A stretch of DNA of 64,000 bases from contig JBGAQH010000001.1 in assembly GCA_044220875.1 (NCBI GenBank), forward strand, positions 248,001 to 312,000, written 5' to 3'. Positions 16,663 through 25,285 of the stretch are shown here, in pieces; position 1 is the first letter of the stretch, and each line of letters starts with the position of its first letter. This DNA is from JAEUIT01 sp044220875. GTDB taxonomy: Bacteria; Planctomycetota; Phycisphaerae; Phycisphaerales; SM1A02. The notes below the pieces were generated by a model that did no database searches, was not told where the DNA came from, and saw only the letters and a list, made by a program, of their open reading frames with translations. A program made the position numbers and the translations under genes.

Positions 16663-19512
16663 ATGGCCGCTCCGCCGCCTCCCTCCCAACCGATACCGCA
16701 GCCGTTGCAGGATTGGCTCCAACTCACGGACGATGAGCGGGCCTCGCGATTGGCGAGCGACCATGAACCGGCCGCAACGCTGATTGCCCTGGGCGACCAC
16801 TGCGAGCGCATCGCGACAATCGCGGTGTCGGCCGCTCTGCACGCCGTTGACGTCGTCCTCGGCGACGCCGAACGATCGGGACATCTCGAATCGAAGCCCA
16901 GGCTCCTCCGGGCGAAGGTCATGGCTCTGGCCTACGCCGGCCGACTTCCCGAGGCCCTCGACGCGGCGGCGGAATCGGAGCGGACCGCGCGCGATCTCGC
17001 CCGGCCGATCGATGCGGCCCGGGCCCAGATCGCCAGCCTCCACCCGCTCACCAAGCTCGGGCGGATCGACGAGGCGATTCGCATCGGCAACGAGGCCCGG
17101 AGCGCGCTTGAGTCCCTGCACGAGCCGGCGCTCGCCGCCCGCGCCGACATCAATCTCGGCAACATCCACAAGGCTGCCGGCAACCCCGACCGCTCCGCCG
17201 AGCACCTTGAGCGGGCCCGCCGTTCGCTGCAGGGCGAGCCCCGCATGCTCGCCCACATCGAAAACACCCTTGGCGAGGTGCAGTACCTCCGGGACGACCT
17301 CCCGGCAAGCCGGGCGGCGTTCGTTGCCGCGCTCGGCCACTTCAACGAATGCTCCGACCGATTCGCCGCCGCGATCGTCGAGGGCAATCTCGCCGACCTC
17401 GCCGCCCGCGAGGGCAATCTCCAGGACGCGCTTGCCCATTTCGAGCGGGCCCGCCGCGTGCTCGAGCTTGACGTCGCCCCGGGCCATGCCGCGCGCCTTG
17501 CGGCCGAGGAGGCCGAGGTGCTCTCGACGCTGGGCGCGCCGCTTGAGGCCGAATCGACGCTCGACGGATCGCTCGCGTGGCTCGAGTCGAAGGGCTTCGC
17601 CATCGAGGCCGCACGGGCCCGACTTGCCCGAGCCCGCACCCTTGCTCGCCTCGAGCGCCTCGACGAGGCCCGCCGCGACGTGGATGCGGTTCGGGCTCTT
17701 GCCCGTGAGCGCGGCCAGCCGCGCCTCGAACAGCGGGCGCGGCTCCTCGCCTGTGAGCTCGCCCTTGCGGCCGGCGACCACGAGCGGGCCTTCGCCGAGG
17801 CGAACGCCCTTCTCGGCGAACCTTCGCTTCCGCGCATCGATCGCCTGATCCTGACCCATCACGCCGCCGTCGCCGCGGCGCGCCTCGGCCGCGCGGGCGA
17901 ATTCGTCGGAACGGTCACCGCGGCCATCGAGTCGGCCCGGGCGCTCGGCCTGGCGCCGCTCGCGTCGGACCTTCTCCTCGCCCGCGCGTCGCTGGCGGCG
18001 TCGCCGACCGACGCCGTTCGCGACCTCGAGGCCGCGGTCGCCGAAATCGAACGGATCCGCACGACGATTCACGCCGAGCGGCTGCGGGCCGCGTGGCTCG
18101 GGAGCCGCACGAGCGCCTACGAGCGACTGGCCCTGGCGCGTCTCGCCGAGGCGACGCCCGAATCCCTCGACGCCGCCTTCGACGCCGTGGAGCGGTCGAA
18201 GTCACGATCGCTCCTGGATCTCGTCCAGGGCGCGGTCGACCGATGCACGCCGATTGCCGGCGACGCGCCGGCGAACGCCGACGAGCGCCGACTGACGGAG
18301 GAACTCGATCGGCTCCGCCGCAGGCTCACGGCGCTCTACGCGCGATGGGATGACGAGGGGGCGATCGGCGAGCGGCGCATGGGCGTCCCGACGGGCGAGG
18401 TCGCCCGCGAGATCCGGCGTCACGAGATCGAGCTCGAGCGGGTCACCGGCCGCCTCGCCGCACTGCAGGGCGAGCGCTCGGTCCTCGCGATGCCGCTCGT
18501 CGCCGCCGACGTCCGCTCGCGACTTGCGCCGGACGTGGCCCTCGTCGAGTACTTCGTCGCCGAGGACCAGCTCCTCGCCTTCACGCTCCGCCACGACGGG
18601 ATGCGCGGTTGCCTGCGGCTCGGATCGGCCCGCGCCGCCGCGACGCTGGTCGCCCGCATGCTCTTCGGGATGCGCCGCGCCACGCGTGCCGAGGCGCGCG
18701 GACAGCGGCTTCCGCGCGGCTCCGAGGACATGCCCGAGCTTCGCGAGCTGCACGACCTCCTCATCGCTCCCCTCGCCCGGTCGCTCGGCGGCGCGGCGCG
18801 GCTGATCATCGTTCCGCACAGCGTCCTGCACGGCGTGCCATTCCATGCCCTCCGGGACCCCGAGGGTCATCTCGTCGACCGCTACCGCGTGACCGTCGCG
18901 CCGAGCGCCGCGTTAGGCGTGGCCCGATCGCGCGACGTCGGGCCGCGCGGCCGCGCCCCGCTGGTCGTCGGCGTCCCGGACGACGCGGCGCCGTCGATTG
19001 CCTCGGAGGTCGACGCGGTCGCGGCGCTGTGGCCGGGCGCCACGGTGCTTCGGGAACGCGCGGCGACCGCCGCCGCATTCCTCGACGCCGCTCCGCGGGC
19101 GAGTCTCCTGCACCTGGCCTGCCACGGCCGGTTCGCCGAGTCGATGCCGCTCGCGTCGGGACTTCGCATGAGCGATCGCTGGGTGTCGCTGCGCGAGATC
19201 CTCTCGCTCCGGCTCGGCGCCGACCTGGTGATTCTCGCCGGTTGCGACACCGGCCGGGCCGCGATCGAGCCGGGCGACGAGCAGATCGGTCTCGCGCGCA
19301 GCTTCCTCGCCGCCGGCGCCCGCGGCGTGATCGTGAGCCGGTGGCCGGTCGGCGACGCCGCCGCCGCCCGCTTCATGGTCGCACTGCACGAGCGGCTCAC
19401 CGCCCGGGCCGACTCCGACGTCGCCGACGCGGTGCGCGACGCCTCGCGGCGGATGCGAAGCGCCGACGGGCATCCGTCGCTCTGGGGCGCGTTCGGCCTC
19501 GTCGGCGGTTGA
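16663..19512 (+). CDS. TPR-CHAT caspase-like protease
   Basis: The 949-residue product has many tetratricopeptide-like repeats (about 75-480: for example LALAYAGRLPEALDAAAES-like helices and NLGNIHKAAGNPDRSAEHLE), a charged helical linker (about 540-620) and a C-terminal CHAT domain (about 640-949). The CHAT catalytic pair is visible: His821 in LLHLACHGRF and Cys861 in VILAGCDTGR. The end (HPSLWGAFGLVGG) is typical of CHAT proteins. These are caspase/separase-related cysteine proteases; TPRs usually recognise partner or trigger. No signal peptide or membrane helix is present, so it is cytosolic. It sits 12 nt after the anti-sigma-like gene and ends 1 nt from the convergent dCMP deaminase gene. 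Catalysis looks possible; target unknown. Confidence 0.9.
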   Translation: MAAPPPPSQPIPQPLQDWLQLTDDERASRLASDHEPAATLIALGDHCERIATIAVSAALHAVDVVLGDAERSGHLESKPRLLRAKVMALAYAGRLPEALDAAAESERTARDLARPIDAARAQIASLHPLTKLGRIDEAIRIGNEARSALESLHEPALAARADINLGNIHKAAGNPDRSAEHLERARRSLQGEPRMLAHIENTLGEVQYLRDDLPASRAAFVAALGHFNECSDRFAAAIVEGNLADLAAREGNLQDALAHFERARRVLELDVAPGHAARLAAEEAEVLSTLGAPLEAESTLDGSLAWLESKGFAIEAARARLARARTLARLERLDEARRDVDAVRALARERGQPRLEQRARLLACELALAAGDHERAFAEANALLGEPSLPRIDRLILTHHAAVAAARLGRAGEFVGTVTAAIESARALGLAPLASDLLLARASLAASPTDAVRDLEAAVAEIERIRTTIHAERLRAAWLGSRTSAYERLALARLAEATPESLDAAFDAVERSKSRSLLDLVQGAVDRCTPIAGDAPANADERRLTEELDRLRRRLTALYARWDDEGAIGERRMGVPTGEVAREIRRHEIELERVTGRLAALQGERSVLAMPLVAADVRSRLAPDVALVEYFVAEDQLLAFTLRHDGMRGCLRLGSARAAATLVARMLFGMRRATRAEARGQRLPRGSEDMPELRELHDLLIAPLARSLGGAARLIIVPHSVLHGVPFHALRDPEGHLVDRYRVTVAPSAALGVARSRDVGPRGRAPLVVGVPDDAAPSIASEVDAVAALWPGATVLRERAATAAAFLDAAPRASLLHLACHGRFAESMPLASGLRMSDRWVSLREILSLRLGADLVILAGCDTGRAAIEPGDEQIGLARSFLAAGARGVIVSRWPVGDAAAARFMVALHERLTARADSDVADAVRDASRRMRSADGHPSLWGAFGLVGG

Positions 19513-19513
19513 C

Positions 19514-19996
19514 CTAACGATTCGACGGCGCCCGCCGCGGCAGCTCGACGATCCCGACGCCGGCCTCGGCGAAGACCGACCTGCTCTTCTCGATGCTCTC
19601 GATCCATCGCGCGTCGTCGCGGGTCACCGTGTAGGCCACGACGTTCGAGACGCCCGACTGGATGATCGCCAGCGCGCACTGGATGCAGGGAAAGAAGGTC
19701 GAATAGAGCGTCCCGCCGATCGGCGAGACGCCGTTGCGGGCGCACTGCACGATCGCGTTCATCTCCGCGTGACAGACCAGGTCGTACTTCACCGGGCGCT
19801 CGAGCCGCTCCGGCCGGTCCTCGATGCCGCGCGGCAATCCGTTGAATCCCGTCGACACGATCTGGCGGCTCGGCGGCGAGACGATGACGCAGCCGACGCC
19901 GCGCGATGGGTCCTTGCTCCAGGTCGCGATGCAGTCGGCGAGCTCAAGGAACCGGTAGTGCCATTTCTCGGTGAGTGGTTGCGGGATCTGCGTCAT
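19514..19996 (-). CDS. Deoxycytidylate (dCMP) deaminase
   Basis: The 160-residue product has the cytidine deaminase zinc motifs CHAEMNAI (His and catalytic Glu) and PCIQC (two Cys), plus the dCMP-deaminase type start WHYRFLELADCIATWSKDP and RGVGCVIV. It converts dCMP to dUMP for thymidylate synthesis in the cytosol. It follows the cytochrome-type gene by 10 nt on the same strand, probably in one transcript, though the functions are unrelated. It converges on the CHAT gene with 1 nt between stops. Confidence 0.92.
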   Translation of the reverse strand: MTQIPQPLTEKWHYRFLELADCIATWSKDPSRGVGCVIVSPPSRQIVSTGFNGLPRGIEDRPERLERPVKYDLVCHAEMNAIVQCARNGVSPIGGTLYSTFFPCIQCALAIIQSGVSNVVAYTVTRDDARWIESIEKSRSVFAEAGVGIVELPRRAPSNR

Positions 19997-20006
19997 GGAT
20001 GTTCGC

Positions 20007-21929
20007 TCACTGTCCCGAGGGCTTCGGTGCGTCGAGATCCCTCACGTCCCACGGCTCGGTCCGATCCCGATGCCGCTCGCGGGCCGCCTTCACCTGGGCG
20101 GGCGTGACCGCGGCCGCCCCGTTGCCGAACGCCTGACGGACGTAGGTCATCACGGCCGCGATCTCCTCGTCGCTCTCGATCGCGGGCCGGGGCATGAGGC
20201 CGTTCACCTCGACCGTTCCGACCTGCACCTTTCCCTTGAGCCCGTGGAGGACGATCCGCGCGAAGCGCTCCGGATCGCCGGTCACGTATTCGCTTCCGGC
20301 GAGGGGCGGATAGACGCCGGGCTGGCCGCGGCCCGCCGGTCCGTGGCATGTGAGACAGGTGCTGTAGACCTGCCGCCCGAGCTCGATGGTCTCCTCGAGC
20401 GACGTCGCGAGCGGCGGTGCGGCGACGTCGCTCCGGCCCGGCCAGCGGATCCAGGCGTCGAGCGGCGCGAACGGCGCTGCGACCTCGCTGGCGAGCAGCG
20501 TGCGATACCCGCTCGGGGCGCGGTCGAGCTGCACCATCGCGTGCTTGCGCCCGTTCGGTCGCACCGCGGCAAATGCGGCGCGGATGAGGTCCGATGCCCC
20601 ATGACGGTCGTCGCCGGCGCGGTCCGCGGCGAGTTCGAGCAGGCGGCGCGTCGTCGCCGGCTCGCCGGCCCGCGCCGCGGCGCTGATGGCGTCGTCGAGA
20701 AGCGTGTCGCCCCACCACGCGGCGTCGCCCCTTCCGGCCTCCGTGGCCCGCCGCGCGAAGAGGCGCTCGATGAGGAGCGTCTCGCGCCCGCGGGCCGCGG
20801 CGATGAGCGTGTTCCGCGCCGCGGCGTCGTGCGCCTCGGCCCGATGCGCGGCTATCGCGCCGTCGATCATGTCGGACATCGCCAACGCCCGCGCCGGATC
20901 GCCCAGCGCGGCAACGAGACTTCGCGCCGTGTCCGCGGCAACGCTCGCCGCGAAGCGTCGGACGAGCGGACTCGCGTCCGAGTGTGCGGCGGTGATGTCG
21001 GCCTCGGTGAGGGCACCAAGCCGTTCGAGCGTGGCGAGGGCAAGCCTCCGCACCGTCGCGTCGACATGGCTGCGGGCCAGGGCCCGAAGCGGGTCCGCAG
21101 CGGCGGCGACCGCTTGCTCGCGCGGCTGGCCGAGAAGCTCCTCGACCGCCATGCCGCGCTGTGCCGGGTCGGGCGAGGCACACAGGAGCGCGAGGCCCGC
21201 GAGGTCATCGGGGGGAGGCACGGGCATCGGCGCCGGCGGCGCTGCCGTGCTGGGAAGCCATCGAAAGCCGGAAGCCGGTCGCTCGAACGCCGAGACGTCG
21301 CCCGTCACGAGCACGCGCTCAAGCGAGCCGTCCGCCGGGCTCGCGATCCCGCGGAGGAGCCGCGAATCGGGCGCCCGGACGGCGCCCACCGACATGGGCG
21401 GGGCGTCCCACATCTCACCGCTGGGGAGTCGAATCGGATCGCCCGGCCAGAGACGAAGTTCGCCGCCGAGGATCTCGATGCGATCGCCGGCCGAGGTCAT
21501 CGCCACCTCGCCGAGCGGCGCCGCAAGGTCGGGGAGGCGCCGCAGGCTGATGCCGTCCCATCGGTAGCGCGACGCGGTGCCGACGACGTACAGCCAGCCG
21601 TCGTCACCGAACGCCATGCGCGTCCCGCTCGCCAGTCCGCTTGCGACGAAGCACGTCGTGTCGGCGGCGCCGTCGCCGTCGGTGTCGCGGGCCAGGAGAA
21701 GGTTCGGCGGCTCGAGGACGAACGCGGCGCCGGGGCCGAGCGGCCGGACGTCGCGGGCGCCGATCAGGCGAGTGAGGAACGCGACGTCGCGTCCGGCGGT
21801 GCGATGCACCGAATCGGCCCGGACGGTCCACGTGCCGCCGCGCAGGTCGGTGGCGCGGGCGACGACACCGTCGGCGCCGTCGGCGGCGACGAGCGCACAG
21901 AGAACCGAGATCGCAAGCGTCACTGGCAT
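20007..21929 (-). CDS. Secreted c-type cytochrome with HEAT-like helical region
   Basis: The 640-residue product starts with a signal peptide (about 1-17). A beta-propeller-like N-terminal part (about 20-240, with the calcium-type loop DTDGDGAADT) leads to a helical HEAT-like region (about 250-470), then a cytochrome c domain with the haem motif CLTCH (near 523-527) and a candidate axial Met in NGLMPR. It should be periplasmic and take part in electron transfer or oxidation of a sugar or alcohol; the substrate is not evident. Planctomycetes often have such multidomain cytochromes. TACACT lies 10 nt before the ATG. dCMP deaminase follows in the same direction. Confidence 0.85.
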   Translation of the reverse strand: MPVTLAISVLCALVAADGADGVVARATDLRGGTWTVRADSVHRTAGRDVAFLTRLIGARDVRPLGPGAAFVLEPPNLLLARDTDGDGAADTTCFVASGLASGTRMAFGDDGWLYVVGTASRYRWDGISLRRLPDLAAPLGEVAMTSAGDRIEILGGELRLWPGDPIRLPSGEMWDAPPMSVGAVRAPDSRLLRGIASPADGSLERVLVTGDVSAFERPASGFRWLPSTAAPPAPMPVPPPDDLAGLALLCASPDPAQRGMAVEELLGQPREQAVAAAADPLRALARSHVDATVRRLALATLERLGALTEADITAAHSDASPLVRRFAASVAADTARSLVAALGDPARALAMSDMIDGAIAAHRAEAHDAAARNTLIAAARGRETLLIERLFARRATEAGRGDAAWWGDTLLDDAISAAARAGEPATTRRLLELAADRAGDDRHGASDLIRAAFAAVRPNGRKHAMVQLDRAPSGYRTLLASEVAAPFAPLDAWIRWPGRSDVAAPPLATSLEETIELGRQVYSTCLTCHGPAGRGQPGVYPPLAGSEYVTGDPERFARIVLHGLKGKVQVGTVEVNGLMPRPAIESDEEIAAVMTYVRQAFGNGAAAVTPAQVKAARERHRDRTEPWDVRDLDAPKPSGQ

Positions 21930-21939
21930 GGGTGCGGCC

Positions 21940-21945
21940 AGTGTA
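21940..21945 (-). promoter_or_regulatory. Start-proximal -10-like hexamer TACACT (cytochrome gene)
   Basis: TACACT on the minus strand ends 10 nt before the ATG at 21929. Confidence 0.45.
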
Positions 21946-21980
21946 CGGTCGGTCCGCGGGTCGCCGAGATCCGCCCGGAC

Positions 21981-22319
21981 TCAGGCCTGCGCGGTAAAGC
22001 GAACGCCTGCCTCGTAGGCGTTGTCGCTCCGTCGGCACCAGGCGATCTGGAAGTTGCGGTTGAGCGCCGTCGCGTTGGGCAGGAGGGAGATCGCGACGCC
22101 GGTCATCCCCTCATGCAGCGGCAGCAGCGAATGGATGCGCATGCCGCCTTCGCTGATGTCGAGCAGTCGATAGCGCAGCGGCGAGTCCTTCGCGTGGCTC
22201 CAGGCGACAAGTACCTCGCCGGCCAGCGGCACGCGTCCGTTGTTGTAGCGGCGCTCGCTCGGCGTGAGCCAGTCCGCGTTGGGACCGTGTGCGGACCCGA
22301 GTTTTCGTTTTGGCAGCAT
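21981..22319 (-). CDS. PilZ-domain protein
   Basis: This 112-residue product is almost entirely a PilZ domain. It has the second c-di-GMP motif (DISEGGMRI, matching [DN]xSxxG) and a basic N-terminal loop ERRYNNGRVPL, where the spacing of arginines differs from the strict RxxxR motif. The C-terminal AYEAGVRF strand is typical. PilZ proteins bind c-di-GMP and alter motility, export or transcription. It could respond to the GGEEF protein at 52591-53583. The 256 bp on its upstream side (22320-22575) contain no supported gene or clear promoter. Confidence 0.78.
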   Translation of the reverse strand: MLPKRKLGSAHGPNADWLTPSERRYNNGRVPLAGEVLVAWSHAKDSPLRYRLLDISEGGMRIHSLLPLHEGMTGVAISLLPNATALNRNFQIAWCRRSDNAYEAGVRFTAQA

Positions 22320-22575
22320 GGAGGGATGTGTCCGTCGACGAGTCGTCTATCGGCTTCTGCGGACGCTTCCTCGCCCATCCGAGGGCGAACCGAGCGGCAG
22401 TCGCCTTCTCGGACGCTTTCACGTATGGCAGTCGGCACGACCGGCTCACCTCTTCCGCGTTGGGGGAAGAGACCGCAAACCGCGCGGGGTTGGGTTCGCG
22501 AATCGACGATGACAGCCCCCGTCCGGCGGCGATCCCGGCGGACTCTCTCAATCCAATGGGAGCGCGGCTGCACCG

Positions 22576-24033
22576 ATGGACGATCGGCACCCCATCGCAG
22601 CATCGGCGGGAAACGACATGCAGGAGGACCGCGCCATGGAGGCGGGTTCTCCGGCCGTCGCCGCGGATTTGACGTCGACGGTGATGGCGGATTCACCCGC
22701 CCCGCTCACCGAGGACCCATCGGGCTCCGGCGAATCGCGAGAGGAGTGTGAAGCGGACACCGCGTCCGTCTCACCGCCCGTCGCGTCCGACATTGAGCCG
22801 CCGCCCCGTGAACAGCCCGATCACCTGGAGTCCGTCGAGTCGGCCGTTGCGCCGGCCGCTCCCGTCAGCGAGACGATCGTCGCGGCCGAGCAGACGCTCG
22901 ACCGGATGCAGCACCTCCTCGAAGAGGTGCGCGGCACGATGAGCGATCACGCAACGGATGCCGCACAGTTGGTGGAGTCGGTATGCGACGAGAAGGCGCT
23001 GCACGAGCATGCGCCGGAGCTGGACAGGCTCCTCGGCGAATTCCTGGGAACCGACGAGCCCGCGGCGGATGCCGCACCGACGGCGGAGGTCTCGGCGGAC
23101 GATGCGCTCGCCGCCGTCGAAAGCGCCATGTCGGCGCTCACCGATGCGACGACAACCGAGCCCGCAATCGCTGCCGGCGAAGCCATCGCCGCGGAGGCCG
23201 CGGACCAGACGGATGCGCCCGACGGTGCGCGAGCCGACGCCGACGCCGCGGCGCCGCCGGCCGCCGACGCAAGCGCATCCGAACCAACCCCAGAAATCCA
23301 GGCGGACCCGCAGCCTGAACGCCAGCCCGAAGCTGCCGCGGCGGAGGAGGCTCCCGCCGCGACGGAGGCGACGCCAGTCGCATCGCCCGCGCCTGCGGAT
23401 CCGTCAGCAGTCGCCGTTGCGGCGCAGGCAGCAGTCGCCGTTGCGGCGCAGGCATCATCCGCTCCGACAGCGGCGCCGACACCCGTCGCCACGACGCCGA
23501 AGCCGAGCCTTGCGGTCTCGGTTCGCCATGCGCTCGCGACCAGGACCGCTGCGGTCAGCGTTGCCGTCCGATCCGCGCTCACGGTTCTGGCGAACGTCGT
23601 CCCGGCGAAGCTGCGGATGATCGTGGGCATCGCCGCGGCCACGATGGTCGTCTGGGTGCCGGTCGTCTGGATGATGGCCGGATCGGTCGCGGCAAACGAC
23701 CGCATCCGCGCCCTTACGCCGGCGGAGCTCCGCGAGCTCGTCGAATCCACGACCGCGGCGGGCGAGTCCGCTCCGGCCGCGAAGTCCGAGGGGCACGGCG
23801 AGAAGAAGGGCGAGAAGAAGGAAGCCGGCCACGAGAAGAAGGCCGAAAAGAAGGACGCAAAGAAGGAAGCGGGCCACGAGAAAAAGGCCGAGGGCGGACA
23901 CGAGGAGAAGAAGGCCGCGGAGAAGAAGCCCGCCGAGAAAAAGGCCGAGAAGAAGCCCGAGAAGAAGGATGCGAAGAAGGAAGGCGGACACGAGGAGAAG
24001 AAGCCGGCCAAGAAGGAATCCGGCGGCCACTGA
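22576..24033 (+). CDS. Ala/Glu-rich single-pass membrane protein with Lys/Glu/His repeat tail
   Basis: The 485-residue product has a long acidic, Ala/Pro-rich N-terminal half (about 1-310), a short helical patch (about 110-155), one strong transmembrane segment (about 353-373, IVGIAAATMVVWVPVVWMMA) and a tail of about 80 residues made of EKK, AKK and GHE units. It resembles no enzyme I know. The tail may bind nucleic acid, acidic polymer or metal through its His residues. The ATG at 22618 is an alternative start. It is divergent from the PilZ gene and convergent with lipA (24 bp between stops). Confidence 0.68.
   Translation: MDDRHPIAASAGNDMQEDRAMEAGSPAVAADLTSTVMADSPAPLTEDPSGSGESREECEADTASVSPPVASDIEPPPREQPDHLESVESAVAPAAPVSETIVAAEQTLDRMQHLLEEVRGTMSDHATDAAQLVESVCDEKALHEHAPELDRLLGEFLGTDEPAADAAPTAEVSADDALAAVESAMSALTDATTTEPAIAAGEAIAAEAADQTDAPDGARADADAAAPPAADASASEPTPEIQADPQPERQPEAAAAEEAPAATEATPVASPAPADPSAVAVAAQAAVAVAAQASSAPTAAPTPVATTPKPSLAVSVRHALATRTAAVSVAVRSALTVLANVVPAKLRMIVGIAAATMVVWVPVVWMMAGSVAANDRIRALTPAELRELVESTTAAGESAPAAKSEGHGEKKGEKKEAGHEKKAEKKDAKKEAGHEKKAEGGHEEKKAAEKKPAEKKAEKKPEKKDAKKEGGHEEKKPAKKESGGH
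23407..23454 (+). repeat. Exact 24-bp tandem duplication
   Basis: Two perfect copies of a 24-bp unit beginning GCAGTCGCCGTTGCGG encode AVAVAAQA twice. The perfect identity suggests a recent in-frame duplication. Confidence 0.9.
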
Positions 24034-24057
24034 GTCCCGCTTCCGGCTCGCGAACTG

Positions 24058-25200
24058 TTAGCCCAGCCGCCGCTCGCGACCGAGCTCGATCAGGGCGCTC
24101 ATGCGCCGCCGAACCTCGAGCTGATCGGGATTCAGGCGATCGGCCTGCTCCTCGGCGTGATAGGAGCTTCGCACGAGCGGGCCGCTCTCGACGACGCGGA
24201 AGCCCTTCGCCAAGCCGGCCTCGCGGAAGGCGTCGAACGCCGCGGGCGTGACCCAGCGGTCGATCGGGAGGTGGTTGCGCGTCGGCTGCAGATACTGGCC
24301 GATGGTGAGGATGTCGGCGCGACCAACGGCGACGACGTCATCCATCAGGGCAAGCACCTCATCGTCGCGCTCGCCGATGCCGACCATGATGCCGGTCTTG
24401 GTGACGAGGCCGTTGTCCTTGATCTGGCGAAGCGCGTGCAGCGATCGCTCGTACTTGGCCTGCGGGCGCACCGCGGGATGCATGCGGCGGACCGTCTCCA
24501 TGTTGTGGGCGAGGATCTCGGGCTTCGCGTCGATCACCTTCTGGAGCGATGCCTCGTCGCCGCAGAAGTCGCCGACGAGCACCTCGACCGACATCCACGG
24601 GCATGCCTCGTGCACGCGCTCGATCGTCTCCGCCCAGATCGCGGCGCCGCCATCGGAGAGCTCGTCACGATTCACGCTGGTGATGACGACGTGACGGAGC
24701 TCCATGAGCCGCAGCGACTCGGCGACGCGCCGCGGCTCGTCGAGGTCGAGCGTCGGCGGCTTGCCGGTCTTCACGTTGCAGAAGCCGCAGGATCGCGTGC
24801 AGACGTCGCCGAGGATCATGATCGTCGCCGTGCCGCGGCTCCAGCACTCGCCCATGTTCGGGCAGGAGGCCTCCTGGCAGACCGTGTGGAGGCGGTGCTC
24901 GTCGATGATCGTCTTCAGCCGCTGGTAGCCCTCGCCGCCGGGCACCTTCGCCCGCAGCCAGTCGGGCTTCTTGCCGATGCGGACGTGATGGACCGAGTCC
25001 GACTGGTTGTTGAGGACGTATCCCGACAGGTTCACGAGCGACGGTCCGACGGACCGACTCGTGTCACCCCCCAAGGGTCGCGGATGACGGGCGATCGTGC
25101 GGGAGATCGCCGACGCCGCAGCGGACGGGTGCGCGGTTGATGCGGCGTCCTGCCCGGATGCGGGTGACGACGTCGAATCGATTGGGGGAACGCCACTCAT
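24058..25200 (-). CDS. lipA: Lipoyl synthase (radical SAM)
   Basis: The product contains both iron-sulfur motifs of LipA: CQEASCPNMGEC (CxxxxCxxxxxC, auxiliary cluster) and CTRSCGFC (CxxxCxxC, radical SAM cluster), plus ITSVNRDEL and the C-terminal RSSYHAEE with its cluster-binding Ser. It inserts two sulfurs into octanoyl groups on lipoate-dependent enzymes. From ATG 25200 it has 380 residues, with a low-complexity N-terminal extension of about 60. A GTG at 25035 would give 325 residues, closer to the family norm. The ATG is preferred because TACACT lies 13 nt upstream. The stop is embedded in TAACAGTTCGC, which also follows the TolC-like stop. Confidence 0.93.
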   Translation of the reverse strand: MSGVPPIDSTSSPASGQDAASTAHPSAAASAISRTIARHPRPLGGDTSRSVGPSLVNLSGYVLNNQSDSVHHVRIGKKPDWLRAKVPGGEGYQRLKTIIDEHRLHTVCQEASCPNMGECWSRGTATIMILGDVCTRSCGFCNVKTGKPPTLDLDEPRRVAESLRLMELRHVVITSVNRDELSDGGAAIWAETIERVHEACPWMSVEVLVGDFCGDEASLQKVIDAKPEILAHNMETVRRMHPAVRPQAKYERSLHALRQIKDNGLVTKTGIMVGIGERDDEVLALMDDVVAVGRADILTIGQYLQPTRNHLPIDRWVTPAAFDAFREAGLAKGFRVVESGPLVRSSYHAEEQADRLNPDQLEVRRRMSALIELGRERRLG

Positions 25201-25213
25201 GGGTGAGATCCGG

Positions 25214-25219
25214 AGTGTA
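25214..25219 (-). promoter_or_regulatory. Start-proximal -10-like hexamer TACACT (lipA)
   Basis: TACACT on the minus strand ends 13 nt before the chosen lipA ATG. Confidence 0.45.
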
Positions 25220-25272
25220 GGGAGCGATCGAATGTCAGGCGAAGCCCCTCGCATCGATGAGCCTCCCCGCCG

Positions 25273-25278
25273 TACCAT
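25273..25278 (+). promoter_or_regulatory. Start-proximal -10-like hexamer TACCAT
   Basis: TACCAT ends 7 nt before ATG 25286 and is the main reason for choosing that start over the in-frame ATGs at 25199 and 25232. Confidence 0.4.
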
Positions 25279-25285
25279 CGAACCC

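Noticed and set aside
15712..18072. 786-codon minus-strand frame opposite the sigma/CHAT operon
   Set aside because: Composition is typical of shadow translation (Arg/Gly/Val-rich) and the plus strand holds clear sigma and TPR-CHAT genes.
15266..19512. Type III-E CRISPR (Craspase) locus
   Set aside because: The sigma/TPR-CHAT pairing is similar, but no gRAMP/Cas7-11 gene, Csx31 or repeat array is present in the window.
18908..19520. Integron attC-like boxes (GTTAGGC at 18912 and CCTAACG at 19512)
   Set aside because: The boxes are about 600 bp apart and in coding sequence, with no imperfect-palindrome body or integrase gene between or beside them, so no cassette is supported.
25035..25200. 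Shorter lipA start at GTG 25035
   Set aside because: It gives a more usual protein length, but it has no ribosome site or upstream hexamer, whereas ATG 25200 has TACACT 13 nt upstream. The choice remains open.
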